Notes: a model not told the origin generated them from the sequence alone. Positions 1-7,077 are shown, counted from the stretch's first letter. The stretch: DNA of 7,215 nt from Candidatus Zhuqueibacterota bacterium RBG_16_48_16 (GCA_001771235.1 METF01000083.1:1-7215); one strand, 5' to 3'. Made by a program: numbers and translations.

Positions 1-10
1 AGAGACATAG

Positions 11-74
11 AGCAATCTCATCAAGATAACTACTCTGTGACCTTTGTGCCTCCTTCGAGCGCTCTGTGTCCCCT
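11..74 (+). repeat. Dispersed intergenic repeat A, copy 1
   Basis: This 64-base unit aligns without gaps to 189-252, with about 11 differences by eye (about 83% identity). Shared blocks include CAAGATAAC, GTGACCTTTGTG and GTGTCCCCT. The core has the form CTCYGTGnnCTTTGTG ... CTCYGTGTCC. It has no reading frame and looks like an interspersed non-coding element rather than gene remnants. Confidence 0.75.
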
Positions 75-97
75 GTCTTATTTGGGCTGTTTTTGTT

Positions 98-136
98 GGA
101 CACAGAGTTCTCTGAGGACCACAAAGTGCACGGAGA
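98..136 (-). repeat. Dispersed intergenic repeat A, inverted copy
   Basis: The reverse complement begins TCTCCGTG, continues CTTTGTGG and ends CTCTGTGTCC. It aligns with the core of the two forward copies with about one gap. It lies between them, so the three copies form a forward-inverted-forward arrangement that could fold into either of two alternative hairpins if transcribed. Confidence 0.65.
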
Positions 137-188
137 TGGTTTAGGTCTGACAACCAAAACAGGATGGATCGTCGCATGAGAGAGATAA

Positions 189-252
189 AGCCATTTCAAC
201 AAGATAACAACTCCGTGACCTTTGTGGCTCCTTTGTGATCTCCGTGTCCCCT
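189..252 (+). repeat. Dispersed intergenic repeat A, copy 2
   Basis: Ungapped partner of 11-74. It carries CTCCGTGACCTTTGTGG followed by CTCCGTGTCCCCT. It ends 42 bases before the ccmF start codon and contains the in-frame GTG at 235, which argues that the GTG is not a start. Confidence 0.75.
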
Positions 253-294
253 CAAAAGTGTCCGGTAGTGAAAAATGGAATAAGGGAGAACGAC

Positions 295-2298
<2,004 letters not shown>

Positions 2299-2306
2299 GA
2301 GGAGGC

Positions 2307-2332
2307 ATGGCCGCTAATGCGCTGCCATTTTT
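2307..2332 (+). terminator. Possible intrinsic terminator after ccmF
   Basis: Starting nine bases after the ccmF stop, ATGGC (2307-2311) can pair with GCCAT (2324-2328), with one mismatch and two further G-C pairs inside. A run of five T follows (2328-2332). The stem is short and interrupted, so termination may be partial. It fits the large gap before ccmH. Confidence 0.4.
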
Positions 2333-2391
2333 AGTACAGGATGTTGATGTCTTCCAAGCAATTGGCCATTTTGTTTGTCCTTCCTCTTTTT

Positions 2392-2420
2392 AAACATCCC
2401 GTCCCTAACAGGACGGAGGC
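2392..2420 (+). repeat. Palindromic repeat B, unit 1
   Basis: The unit reads AAACATC, two bases, then GTCCCTA, and forms a hairpin CCGTCC (2399-2404) / GGACGG (2411-2416) with a six-base loop. The same layout recurs exactly 50 bases downstream in unit 2, with changes that largely keep the central pairing. No T-run follows, so it does not look like a terminator. Confidence 0.65.
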
Positions 2421-2434
2421 TTTTGACTTGTTGG

Positions 2435-2481
2435 TTGCTACAAACATCATGTCCCTAGCGGGACCGGCATCGTGGTAGCAA
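2435..2481 (+). repeat. Palindromic repeat B, unit 2 within a 47-base imperfect palindrome
   Basis: Outer arms TTGCTAC (2435-2441) and GTAGCAA (2475-2481) are perfect complements. The centre GTCCC (2451-2455) / GGGAC (2460-2464) encloses a TAGC loop. The inner part, from AAACATC at 2442, matches unit 1. It ends about 50 bases before ccmH. It could be a REP-like element or a protected RNA hairpin in the ccmF-ccmH gap. Confidence 0.65.
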
Positions 2482-2494
2482 TAAATCCGTGTTC

Positions 2495-2500
2495 TATACT
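2495..2500 (+). promoter_or_regulatory. Possible -10 element for ccmH
   Basis: TATACT matches five of six bases of the sigma-70 -10 consensus and lies 32 bases before the ccmH start. No good -35 hexamer is seen 16-18 bases upstream (GTGGTA is poor), so this is only a tentative promoter. It would fit separate transcription of ccmH after the possible terminator. Confidence 0.25.
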
Positions 2501-2532
2501 GATTCTGGCTTGTCCAGGTTGAGGAGCTGACA

Positions 2533-3003
2533 ATGAAAAATTTGCCGGGGATAACGTTTTTGCTGCTTGTTTTAACTGGCGCCGGAATGGCCCAGATCAG
2601 GGATATCGAGGACAAGCTGAGCTGTCCCTGCGGCTGCGCAATGGTCGTTTCCACCTGCCAGGGTGCTATGGAGTGTTCCGCGGCAAGCAGAATTGACGCC
2701 AGGGTACAGTCCCTGGTCAAGCAGGGCATGGCCAACGATCAGGTTATCGCCAGTCTGGTCAATGAATACGGAGAGAACATATTGGCCGCTCCCACCAAAA
2801 AGGGCTTTAACCTGGCCGCCTGGATTCTGCCTTTTTTCCTCATTATCTCTTTGGCCGTGCTGCTCTATGTCAAATTAAAACGCTGGAGCGGGGACAAGCC
2901 GGGCGATTCAAATGCTGCCATGCCGGAATCGCCGCAAGGGAGCGAGTATGAAAAGCTGCTGGATCGGCAATTGGAAGAATTTGAAACCTGGAGCAAAAAA
3001 TGA
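2533..3003 (+). CDS. ccmH: Cytochrome c biogenesis protein CcmH, Cys-rich variant
   Basis: A 156-residue exported protein. Residues 1-20 form a signal peptide or N-terminal anchor (cleavage possible after GMA). A CcmH-type three-helix domain follows, then a membrane helix at about 95-117 (AAWILPFFLIISLAV) and an acidic C-terminal helix ending in EEFETWSKK. CcmH holds apocytochrome thiols for heme attachment by CcmF. The canonical motif is LRCxxC; here the region reads LSCPCGCAMVVSTC, with cysteines at 31, 33, 35, 42 and 48. The C-terminal part of the domain, LVNEYGENILAAPTKKGFN, is typical of CcmH. The ribosome site GAGGAG (2521-2526) is six bases before the ATG. The stop overlaps the next start as ATGA, implying translational coupling. 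The family call is strong; the exact redox chemistry of the altered motif is uncertain. Confidence 0.9.
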   Translation: MKNLPGITFLLLVLTGAGMAQIRDIEDKLSCPCGCAMVVSTCQGAMECSAASRIDARVQSLVKQGMANDQVIASLVNEYGENILAAPTKKGFNLAAWILPFFLIISLAVLLYVKLKRWSGDKPGDSNAAMPESPQGSEYEKLLDRQLEEFETWSKK

Positions 3004-3416
3004 ATGCTATTCTTATTTTCGGTCTCTTTACCATCGTGGCCGCCTATGTTGCCGCTCCGCTTATCAAAAAAAGGGATGGAGCGACGTTGGTGAAAAACGA
3101 TGATGGTTTCGATGACCTTGAGACGGATAAAAATAATCTCCTCGCGACCATCCGTGAGCTTGAGTTCGACTACCATACGGGAAAATTATCGGCGGCGGAC
3201 TTTGAGCAGCTCGAAAGGGATTATCGGAATCGAGCCGTGGCCCTTATCCAAAAAATAGAAGAAATAAAAAATAGAGAAATGGATGATATTGAAGATCAAA
3301 TCAGGGCATATCGGCAAAAGCTCGCAGAAAGGATGTTCTGTAAAATCTGTGGAGCAAAAAGCAACACGGACGATAAGTTCTGTTCCCAATGCGGCTCGCC
3401 CTTGAATTCATCATAA
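3000..3416 (+). CDS. Small CcmI-like membrane protein with C-terminal zinc ribbon
   Basis: A 138-residue protein with one N-terminal membrane helix (about residues 3-22, ILIFGLFTIVAAYVAA). A charged helical segment follows: LLATIRELEFDYHTGKLS begins at residue 47 and runs on through LERDYRNRAVALI. This is the pattern seen in the N-terminal part of CcmI and in the membrane-proximal part of fused CcmH proteins, which help deliver apocytochrome c. The C-terminus carries C114-x2-C117-x10-C128-x2-C131, a standard zinc-ribbon spacing. The TPR domain of full CcmI is absent. The start overlaps the ccmH stop (ATGA), with GGAG at 2990-2993 as ribosome site, so it is almost certainly co-translated with ccmH. 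With N-out topology the ribbon would be cytoplasmic, and with N-in topology periplasmic; the sequence alone does not settle this. The CcmI link is inferred from position, layout and motif. Confidence 0.75.
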   Translation: MNAILIFGLFTIVAAYVAAPLIKKRDGATLVKNDDGFDDLETDKNNLLATIRELEFDYHTGKLSAADFEQLERDYRNRAVALIQKIEEIKNREMDDIEDQIRAYRQKLAERMFCKICGAKSNTDDKFCSQCGSPLNSS

Positions 3417-3502
3417 GCCAATGTAATTGTTTTGATGCCATGCTAAAGGTCTATTCAGGTCTACTTTTGACGGGATTTACCCACGAGAGTCATCGGGGCA
3501 GG

Positions 3503-3557
3503 CAGGATGAACAGGATTTAAAGCAGGTTTTCTATCCAGTCAATCCTGTACATCCTG
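3503..3557 (+). repeat. Inverted repeat C between the CcmI-like gene and the 386-residue gene
   Basis: The left arm CAGGATGAACAGGATT (3503-3518) and the right arm AATCCTGTACATCCTG (3542-3557) are complementary at 15 of 16 positions across a 23-base spacer. The arms themselves contain a repeated CAGGAT half. No T-run follows closely. I recognise this type of sequence as common in intergenic spaces of environmental genomes, so a dispersed element is more likely than a gene-specific signal. Confidence 0.7.
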
Positions 3558-3606
3558 TCCGAAAAATAAAGCCTGAATCACGCAATGACTAACCGAGAGG
3601 TAAAAG

Positions 3607-4767
3607 ATGAAGCACATATCATCGCTCATTTTCGTCTGCACGATTTTCGTCCTGTTGCTGCCGGGAAGAACCGCTAAGGCAGAATTATGGCTATCGGGTC
3701 GAGTGGTCAACGGAACGGATGATGGACGGGCTGTTGGGAAGCAAAAGGTTCTGCTCTATGAAAGCAGCTCGGTTGCAAATGATCAAAAACCTCTCTCGGA
3801 AGCCACAACGGATCATAAGGGCACTTTTCGATTCCGCTTGGCTGATTCACTCATCAATGGATCGTTTTACCCGGCGATAAGATTTCAGCAAGTCGATTAC
3901 CACGGCCAATCTTTTAAGCTCGACCAAAAAGAATCGCTGCTCGACGACCTGGTTGTTTACGAAACAACCGATAGTGACGCCAACATTGCCGTCTCTATGC
4001 AGCATGTGATCATAACGCCGGGCACGGACGGGTTAAAGATCAAGGATGTTTATTTTGTCCAGAATACCGGCAAGAGGACTTTTACCGGCGGCGAACAAGT
4101 GGCTGCGGATAAATTCTCTACATTTTCCATCCCGGTGCCGGCGGATGCTGAGAATGTGAGCGTCAGCGGCGACCTGATGAGCTGTTGTTCTGTGGTTAAA
4201 GATGGCCGCCTTCATGAAACCATGCCATTGAAGCCCGGCTATCGCCAGGAGATCGTCACCTACGACCAGCCGGTTCGAGATCGCAGCTTTGTTATGAACC
4301 GGCATGTCGTCTATCCCACGGCTGTTCTGGACATTCTCATCCCGGACAGCGCGGTTGTGGTCCAGGCCGCCGGTTTGGTCGGCATGGGGACCCTTAATAT
4401 TAAAGGCCTGAATTATTCCCATTACAAGATCGAGCAGATCGCTGCCGGGACGAATCTGCGGATCAGCCTGGCAGGCTTACCAGGCAAGCCGATGGATTTT
4501 AAATGGCCTGTCCTTCTTGTGGCAGGGATCATCATCATGGCTTTTATTGCTTATGGTATTTGGAGAAGAAGACAATCGGAAAAACCCTCGCCGGCGAATA
4601 TTTATGCAAACCTGCCGCCGTCAAAGGTAAGAGAAGTGCTGTTGCTGCGCATTGCCTCGTTGGATGATTTGGCTGCGGATGGAAAAATTGAGCAAGAAGC
4701 TTATCAAAGCGAGCGAGCGCGATTAAAAGAGCGGATTTTACTATTGGCGGATTTGGCAGCAAAGTAA
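3607..4767 (+). CDS. Secreted membrane-anchored protein with beta-sandwich-like N-terminus and CcmI-like C-terminal hairpin
   Basis: A 386-residue protein of unassigned function. A signal peptide ends near AKA|E (residue 25). Residues about 28-110 (SGRVVNGTDDGR ... ATTDHKGTFRFRL) look like a carboxypeptidase-regulatory-like beta sandwich. A middle periplasmic domain contains NTGKRTFTG (153-161), FSIPVPADAENVSV and a vicinal C193-C194 pair. One membrane helix spans about 300-320, followed by a basic stop-transfer stretch. The cytoplasmic tail (about 352-383, LDDLAADGKIEQEAYQSERA) is a charged helical hairpin whose spacing matches the CcmI-like protein two genes' products upstream. Similar proteins are known to me as neighbours of ccm genes, so a role in cytochrome c maturation or delivery is inferred. 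GAGAGG at 3595-3600 sits six bases before the ATG, fixing the start. It could also be an unrelated envelope protein. Confidence 0.7.
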   Translation: MKHISSLIFVCTIFVLLLPGRTAKAELWLSGRVVNGTDDGRAVGKQKVLLYESSSVANDQKPLSEATTDHKGTFRFRLADSLINGSFYPAIRFQQVDYHGQSFKLDQKESLLDDLVVYETTDSDANIAVSMQHVIITPGTDGLKIKDVYFVQNTGKRTFTGGEQVAADKFSTFSIPVPADAENVSVSGDLMSCCSVVKDGRLHETMPLKPGYRQEIVTYDQPVRDRSFVMNRHVVYPTAVLDILIPDSAVVVQAAGLVGMGTLNIKGLNYSHYKIEQIAAGTNLRISLAGLPGKPMDFKWPVLLVAGIIIMAFIAYGIWRRRQSEKPSPANIYANLPPSKVREVLLLRIASLDDLAADGKIEQEAYQSERARLKERILLLADLAAK

Positions 4768-4781
4768 GAAAGCTCGTAGTC

Positions 4782-4816
4782 CAGCCTTTAGGCTGAAATT
4801 ACCAAGCTAAAGCTTG
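4782..4816 (+). repeat. Two tandem perfect hairpins, repeat D
   Basis: CAGCC TTTA GGCTG (4782-4795) and CAAGC TAAA GCTTG (4803-4816) are perfect 5-bp stems with four-base loops. Their starts are 21 bases apart, about two DNA turns. The loops TTTA and TAAA are complementary to each other, so a loop-loop contact is possible in RNA. They begin 14 bases after the stop at 4767. No T-run follows, so they could stabilise the mRNA end or be a dispersed repeat. Confidence 0.65.
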
Positions 4817-4907
4817 AACGGCAAACAAAAAACCCAACATGTGCTTGTGAAATGGAGTACATGGGCAGCCAAGACAAGGCTCAATGAAGCCACACCGATC
4901 AAAAACG

Positions 4908-4958
4908 CACACGGATATTTTTAAAAACACTTTTCCGTGTGGTTCTTTAATCCGTGTG
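4908..4958 (+). repeat. Inverted repeat E
   Basis: CACACGGAT (4908-4916) is exactly complementary to ATCCGTGTG (4950-4958). A second TCCGTGTG lies between them at 4934-4941, giving one left arm and two possible right arms. The pattern resembles a dispersed intergenic element and has no reading frame. Confidence 0.6.
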
Positions 4959-4965
4959 GTCAAAG

Positions 4966-4995
4966 ATCGACAAAAAATTGTCTATAATTGTCGAT
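4966..4995. promoter_or_regulatory. Operator-like dyad upstream of the Spy-like gene
   Basis: ATCGACAA (4966-4973) and TTGTCGAT (4988-4995) are perfect inverted copies. A third half-site, TTGTC (4978-4982), lies between them and pairs with GACAA (4969-4973). Spaced half-sites in AT-rich DNA are typical of a dimeric regulator's binding site. It lies about 140 bases upstream of the putative -35 element, which would suit an activator or a distant operator. Regulator identity is unknown. Confidence 0.35.
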
Positions 4996-4996
4996 A

Positions 4997-5050
4997 AACA
5001 CCTAACGAGGTGTTGAAAATTATACAACCACTGTAGAATATTCTTCAACA
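4997..5050. repeat. Hairpin and overlapping imperfect palindrome
   Basis: AACACCT (4997-5003) / AGGTGTT (5008-5014) is a perfect 7-bp stem with an AACG loop. Its right arm overlaps TGTTGAA (5011-5017), which is complementary to TTCAACA (5044-5050); extending those arms gives about 12 of 15 matches. The two foldings compete for 5011-5014. Function is unknown; if the promoter at 5135 is the only one, this acts as DNA rather than RNA. Confidence 0.4.
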
Positions 5051-5134
5051 TCTTTAAAAGGGCAATTTATTCAAATGGGGCTAATGCATTAATTTCCAGA
5101 CGATAAGCCTCGCCAAAAATTTATGGCATAATGA

Positions 5135-5164
5135 TTGACTCTCTCGGCGCATAACTGGTATGAA
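5135..5164 (+). promoter_or_regulatory. Probable sigma-70-like promoter for the Spy-like gene
   Basis: TTGACT (5135-5140) and TATGAA (5159-5164) are separated by 18 bases, giving five of six and four of six matches to the consensus. Transcription would start near 5171, leaving a leader of about 20 bases with the AGGAG ribosome site at 5178-5182. An alternative -10, CATAAT at 5127-5132, has no matching -35. Confidence 0.45.
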
Positions 5165-5189
5165 GAACTTTTATAAAAGGAGAATCACG

Positions 5190-5849
5190 ATGAAAAAACT
5201 AACCTCAGCTCTTGTCATCACGGCCACAAGCTTCTTTTTGCTGGCCGGTGCTTCTATGGCTCAACATAGCGAGCATCACCAGGGGCAAACGGCGGATACC
5301 ACCAAATCGCAACACCAGATTAAAAAAATGCCGATGCAACAGCGGATGATGGGCAAAGAGGGCATGATGGGCGGCAAGGGCATGATGTCCGGCGGCATGA
5401 TGGAGATGGGAGAACAACACGCCACGATGATGGGTGCCGGAATGATGCATGGCGACATGATGGCGGGCCACGATCCCTTGCTCATGGAGATTCACGACTT
5501 TGGCTGTCCCGGTTTCCTGTTGAAATCCGCTGAAGAATTGGGGCTGAATGAAAGCCAAATCGAAAAACTGAAAGCCTTGCGCGACGATTTTAAGAAACTG
5601 GCGATTCAGAAAAAATCGACTGCCGACGTTGCCAAAGTGGACCTCAAAGCTCAGTTGGATGCCGGCAAGCCGGATTTCAATGTGGCAAAGGCCAAAGTGA
5701 AAGAGATCAATGACAGAGAGCTTGAATTGCGTCTGGCCCTTCTGGACAAGATTGAACAGGGACGCGCCCTGCTGACGGCGGAGCAGATGGAAAAATTTAA
5801 AGAGCTGCCCAAATCCTGTTGCCAGGGTGGGCATGGCATGATGAAGTAA
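5190..5849 (+). CDS. Met-rich Spy/CpxP/ZraP-like periplasmic protein
   Basis: A 219-residue exported protein. The signal peptide ends at SMA|Q (residue 24). A His/Gln stretch follows, then a Met-rich segment at residues 47-91 with 17 Met in 45 residues, including seven MM pairs. Residues about 109-205 are predicted long helices carrying two LTxxQ-type motifs, LGLNESQIEKLKAL and LLTAEQMEKFKEL, characteristic of the CpxP/Spy/ZraP fold. This family includes periplasmic chaperones and metal-responsive proteins. C106 and a terminal C210-C211 pair, together with Met and His, offer soft-metal ligands; copper binding is inferred, not shown. The start at 5190 is chosen over the ATG at 5160 because AGGAG (5178-5182) is seven bases upstream and the signal peptide begins MKKL. 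A strong terminator follows, so it is likely a single-gene transcript. Longer than E. coli Spy mainly because of the Met-rich insert. Confidence 0.85.
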   Translation: MKKLTSALVITATSFFLLAGASMAQHSEHHQGQTADTTKSQHQIKKMPMQQRMMGKEGMMGGKGMMSGGMMEMGEQHATMMGAGMMHGDMMAGHDPLLMEIHDFGCPGFLLKSAEELGLNESQIEKLKALRDDFKKLAIQKKSTADVAKVDLKAQLDAGKPDFNVAKAKVKEINDRELELRLALLDKIEQGRALLTAEQMEKFKELPKSCCQGGHGMMK

Positions 5850-5853
5850 GCAG

Positions 5854-5883
5854 AAAAGGGCGATGATTCATCATCGCCTTTTT
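5854..5883 (+). terminator. Intrinsic terminator after the Spy-like gene
   Basis: GGCGATGA (5859-5866) pairs with TCATCGCC (5871-5878) around a four-base loop. The stem is extended by a G-T and four A-T pairs and ends in TTTTT (5879-5883). The A-run before the stem would also let it work on the opposite strand. It begins five bases after the stop codon. Confidence 0.85.
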
Positions 5884-5944
5884 CGAAAAGACAAAGAAGG
5901 GCACAGAAATGATTTGGCTTTTTAACCAGTAATAGAGGCTCTTA

Positions 5945-6331
5945 ATGAGTTATTATTTTAGCAAGACAATAGAATCATCATTCGAGGATGCGATCAATAA
6001 AGTGACCGAAGAGCTGAAAAACGAAGGTTTCGGCATTCTCACGGAGATCGACGTCCAGGCGACACTAAAGAAGAAATTGGATGTCGATTTTGGAAAATAC
6101 AAAATACTGGGCGCCTGTAATCCGCCATTCGCCTATAAAGCGCTTCAGGCAGAACCTCGGATCGGAACGATGCTTCCCTGCAATGTGATTGTCCAGGAGA
6201 CAGAAGGCAACCGTATCGAAATTTCCGCCGTCGATCCGGTCGCTTCCATGCAAGCCATTAAGAACGACAGCCTTGGAGATATCGCCGGACAGGTACGCTC
6301 CGGATTGCAGAAAGTAATCGCTAATGTGTAG
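5945..6331 (+). CDS. DUF302 domain protein
   Basis: A 128-residue soluble protein without a signal peptide, close to the usual size of a single DUF302 domain. Family signatures are the N-terminal amphipathic segment (FEDAINKVTEELKNEGFGIL), EIDVQATLKKKLDVDF, LGACNPPFAYKAL and GTMLPCNVIVQE, with C58 and C79 in the last two. Biochemical function of DUF302 is not established; members often occur beside metal-efflux, sulfur or redox genes. GAGG at 5935-5938 is six bases upstream of the ATG. It follows a terminator and precedes the DUF2231-like gene by 26 bases, so those two are probably co-transcribed. No clear promoter was found at 5884-5944. Family assignment is strong; role is open. Confidence 0.88.
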   Translation: MSYYFSKTIESSFEDAINKVTEELKNEGFGILTEIDVQATLKKKLDVDFGKYKILGACNPPFAYKALQAEPRIGTMLPCNVIVQETEGNRIEISAVDPVASMQAIKNDSLGDIAGQVRSGLQKVIANV

Positions 6332-6357
6332 AACCTCTCTTTATGTATGGAGACAAA

Positions 6358-6975
6358 ATGTTTGATATCACCCTGTTTCATCCGCAAGTGGTACATTTTA
6401 CCATTGCTCTGTTTTCGATCTATGTGTTGTTTGAAATTTTAGGTGTGCTTACTAGCCGCCAATCTTTTCGCCTGGCCGCCTGGCTTAATCTTTTGTTCGC
6501 CGGCGCGGCTGCCGTGGTGACGGTTTTAACCGGCTTGCTGGCGGCCAATAATGTCGGCCATAACGATGCCGCCCATGAAATCATGGAACAACACGAAACC
6601 ATCGGTTTCATCGTGCTTGGCATCATTCTTTTGTTGGTTGTATGGCGGGTATTATTGAAGGGCAAGCTGCCTGGCAAGTTATTATGGCTGTACATCGTGG
6701 TGGCATTGGTCGGCGTCGGTACGATGTTCTTTGGTGCCTGGCTGGGAGGCGAGATGGTTTATATTCATGGCGTGGCGGTCAAAGCCGTCCCGGTGAGCGA
6801 AGAAGAAGCCGGGCATCATCATGAGCACGGCGTGCACAATGACACCGCCGGCGAACCCCATGAGATGGAAGAGCATCATGATCTTGACCAGCCCGCCGGT
6901 GAAGCGACTTCGGATTCGACAGAAACAAACGTGCATCGCCATGCCGATGGCTCGGAACACGTACACCAACACTGA
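6358..6975 (+). CDS. DUF2231-like four-helix membrane protein with His-rich tail
   Basis: A 205-residue protein. The N-terminus LFHPQVVHFTIALF (H8, P9, H13) matches the HPxxVHFxIA signature of DUF2231 membrane proteins. Four membrane helices lie at about 10-30, 38-60, 78-100 and 106-130, with a His/Glu-containing loop (HNDAAHEIMEQHE) between helices 2 and 3. After residue 152 the tail is hydrophilic, with 13 His in the last 53 residues plus many Asp/Glu, typical of a metal-binding or metal-buffering appendage. DUF2231 function is not firmly known; a heme or metal-linked redox role is sometimes suggested. The start at 6358 is preferred over the ATG at 6343 because GGAG (6349-6352) sits five bases upstream and overlaps the alternative's first codons; the longer form would add five residues. 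The DUF302 gene ends 26 bases upstream. Confidence 0.82.
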   Translation: MFDITLFHPQVVHFTIALFSIYVLFEILGVLTSRQSFRLAAWLNLLFAGAAAVVTVLTGLLAANNVGHNDAAHEIMEQHETIGFIVLGIILLLVVWRVLLKGKLPGKLLWLYIVVALVGVGTMFFGAWLGGEMVYIHGVAVKAVPVSEEEAGHHHEHGVHNDTAGEPHEMEEHHDLDQPAGEATSDSTETNVHRHADGSEHVHQH

Positions 6976-7077
6976 GAACGGTGGCATTCGACTCGGCATG
7001 ACAATGTTGTTGGATTTATGAGTGCTTTGACAGTATGTCTTTAACAGAAATTTCTCTTAGCATACGGAGGCTCGCAA

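Larger units (their letters stand above)
1..294. other. Non-coding leader upstream of ccmF, filled with repeats
   Basis: No convincing gene is present. The stretch is mostly three copies of one short repeat: 11-74 forward, 98-136 inverted and 189-252 forward. The last copy ends about 40 bases before the chosen ccmF start. A GTG at 235 opens the ccmF frame early but lies inside the third repeat copy, so it is not taken as the start. No good promoter hexamers were found in the remaining bases; ccmF may be read from upstream genes outside the window. Confidence 0.7.
4768..5189. other. Intergenic region of 422 bases
   Basis: No gene is supported. From left to right it holds two tandem hairpins (4782-4816), an inverted repeat around CACACGGAT (4908-4958), an operator-like dyad (4966-4995), a hairpin with an overlapping larger palindrome (4997-5050) and a probable promoter (5135-5164). 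The part from about 4960 onward is distinctly AT-rich compared with the flanking genes. Confidence 0.7.

Noticed and set aside
11..252. CRISPR array in the leader region
   Set aside because: Only three copies, one inverted, with irregular spacing and about 83% identity between the forward copies. This is not the layout of a CRISPR array.
235..294. Upstream GTG start giving a 687-residue CcmF
   Set aside because: The GTG lies inside a dispersed repeat copy with no good ribosome site, and the added residues are hydrophilic and unlike CcmF. The ATG at 295 has GGGAG at ideal distance.
2331..2735. 134-codon open frame on the - strand across the ccmF-ccmH gap
   Set aside because: It runs through two palindromic repeats and into ccmH, and no protein family is recognisable.
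3389..3592. 67-codon open frame through the gap after the CcmI-like gene
   Set aside because: It starts inside the zinc ribbon coding sequence and is mostly inverted repeat C translated; no ribosome site.
5160..5189. ATG at 5160 as start of the Spy-like protein
   Set aside because: It overlaps the putative -10 element and lacks a ribosome site; the ATG at 5190 has AGGAG and gives a standard signal peptide.
5205..5834. 209-codon open frame on the - strand opposite the Spy-like gene
   Set aside because: It is the antisense shadow of the Met-rich coding sequence (ATG repeats read as His codons), and its composition is not that of a real protein.
7027..7055. TTGACA at 7027 as promoter of the YHS-like gene
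   Set aside because: The -35 is perfect, but at 16-19 bases spacing only ATTTCT or TTTCTC-like hexamers occur, so a promoter cannot be supported.
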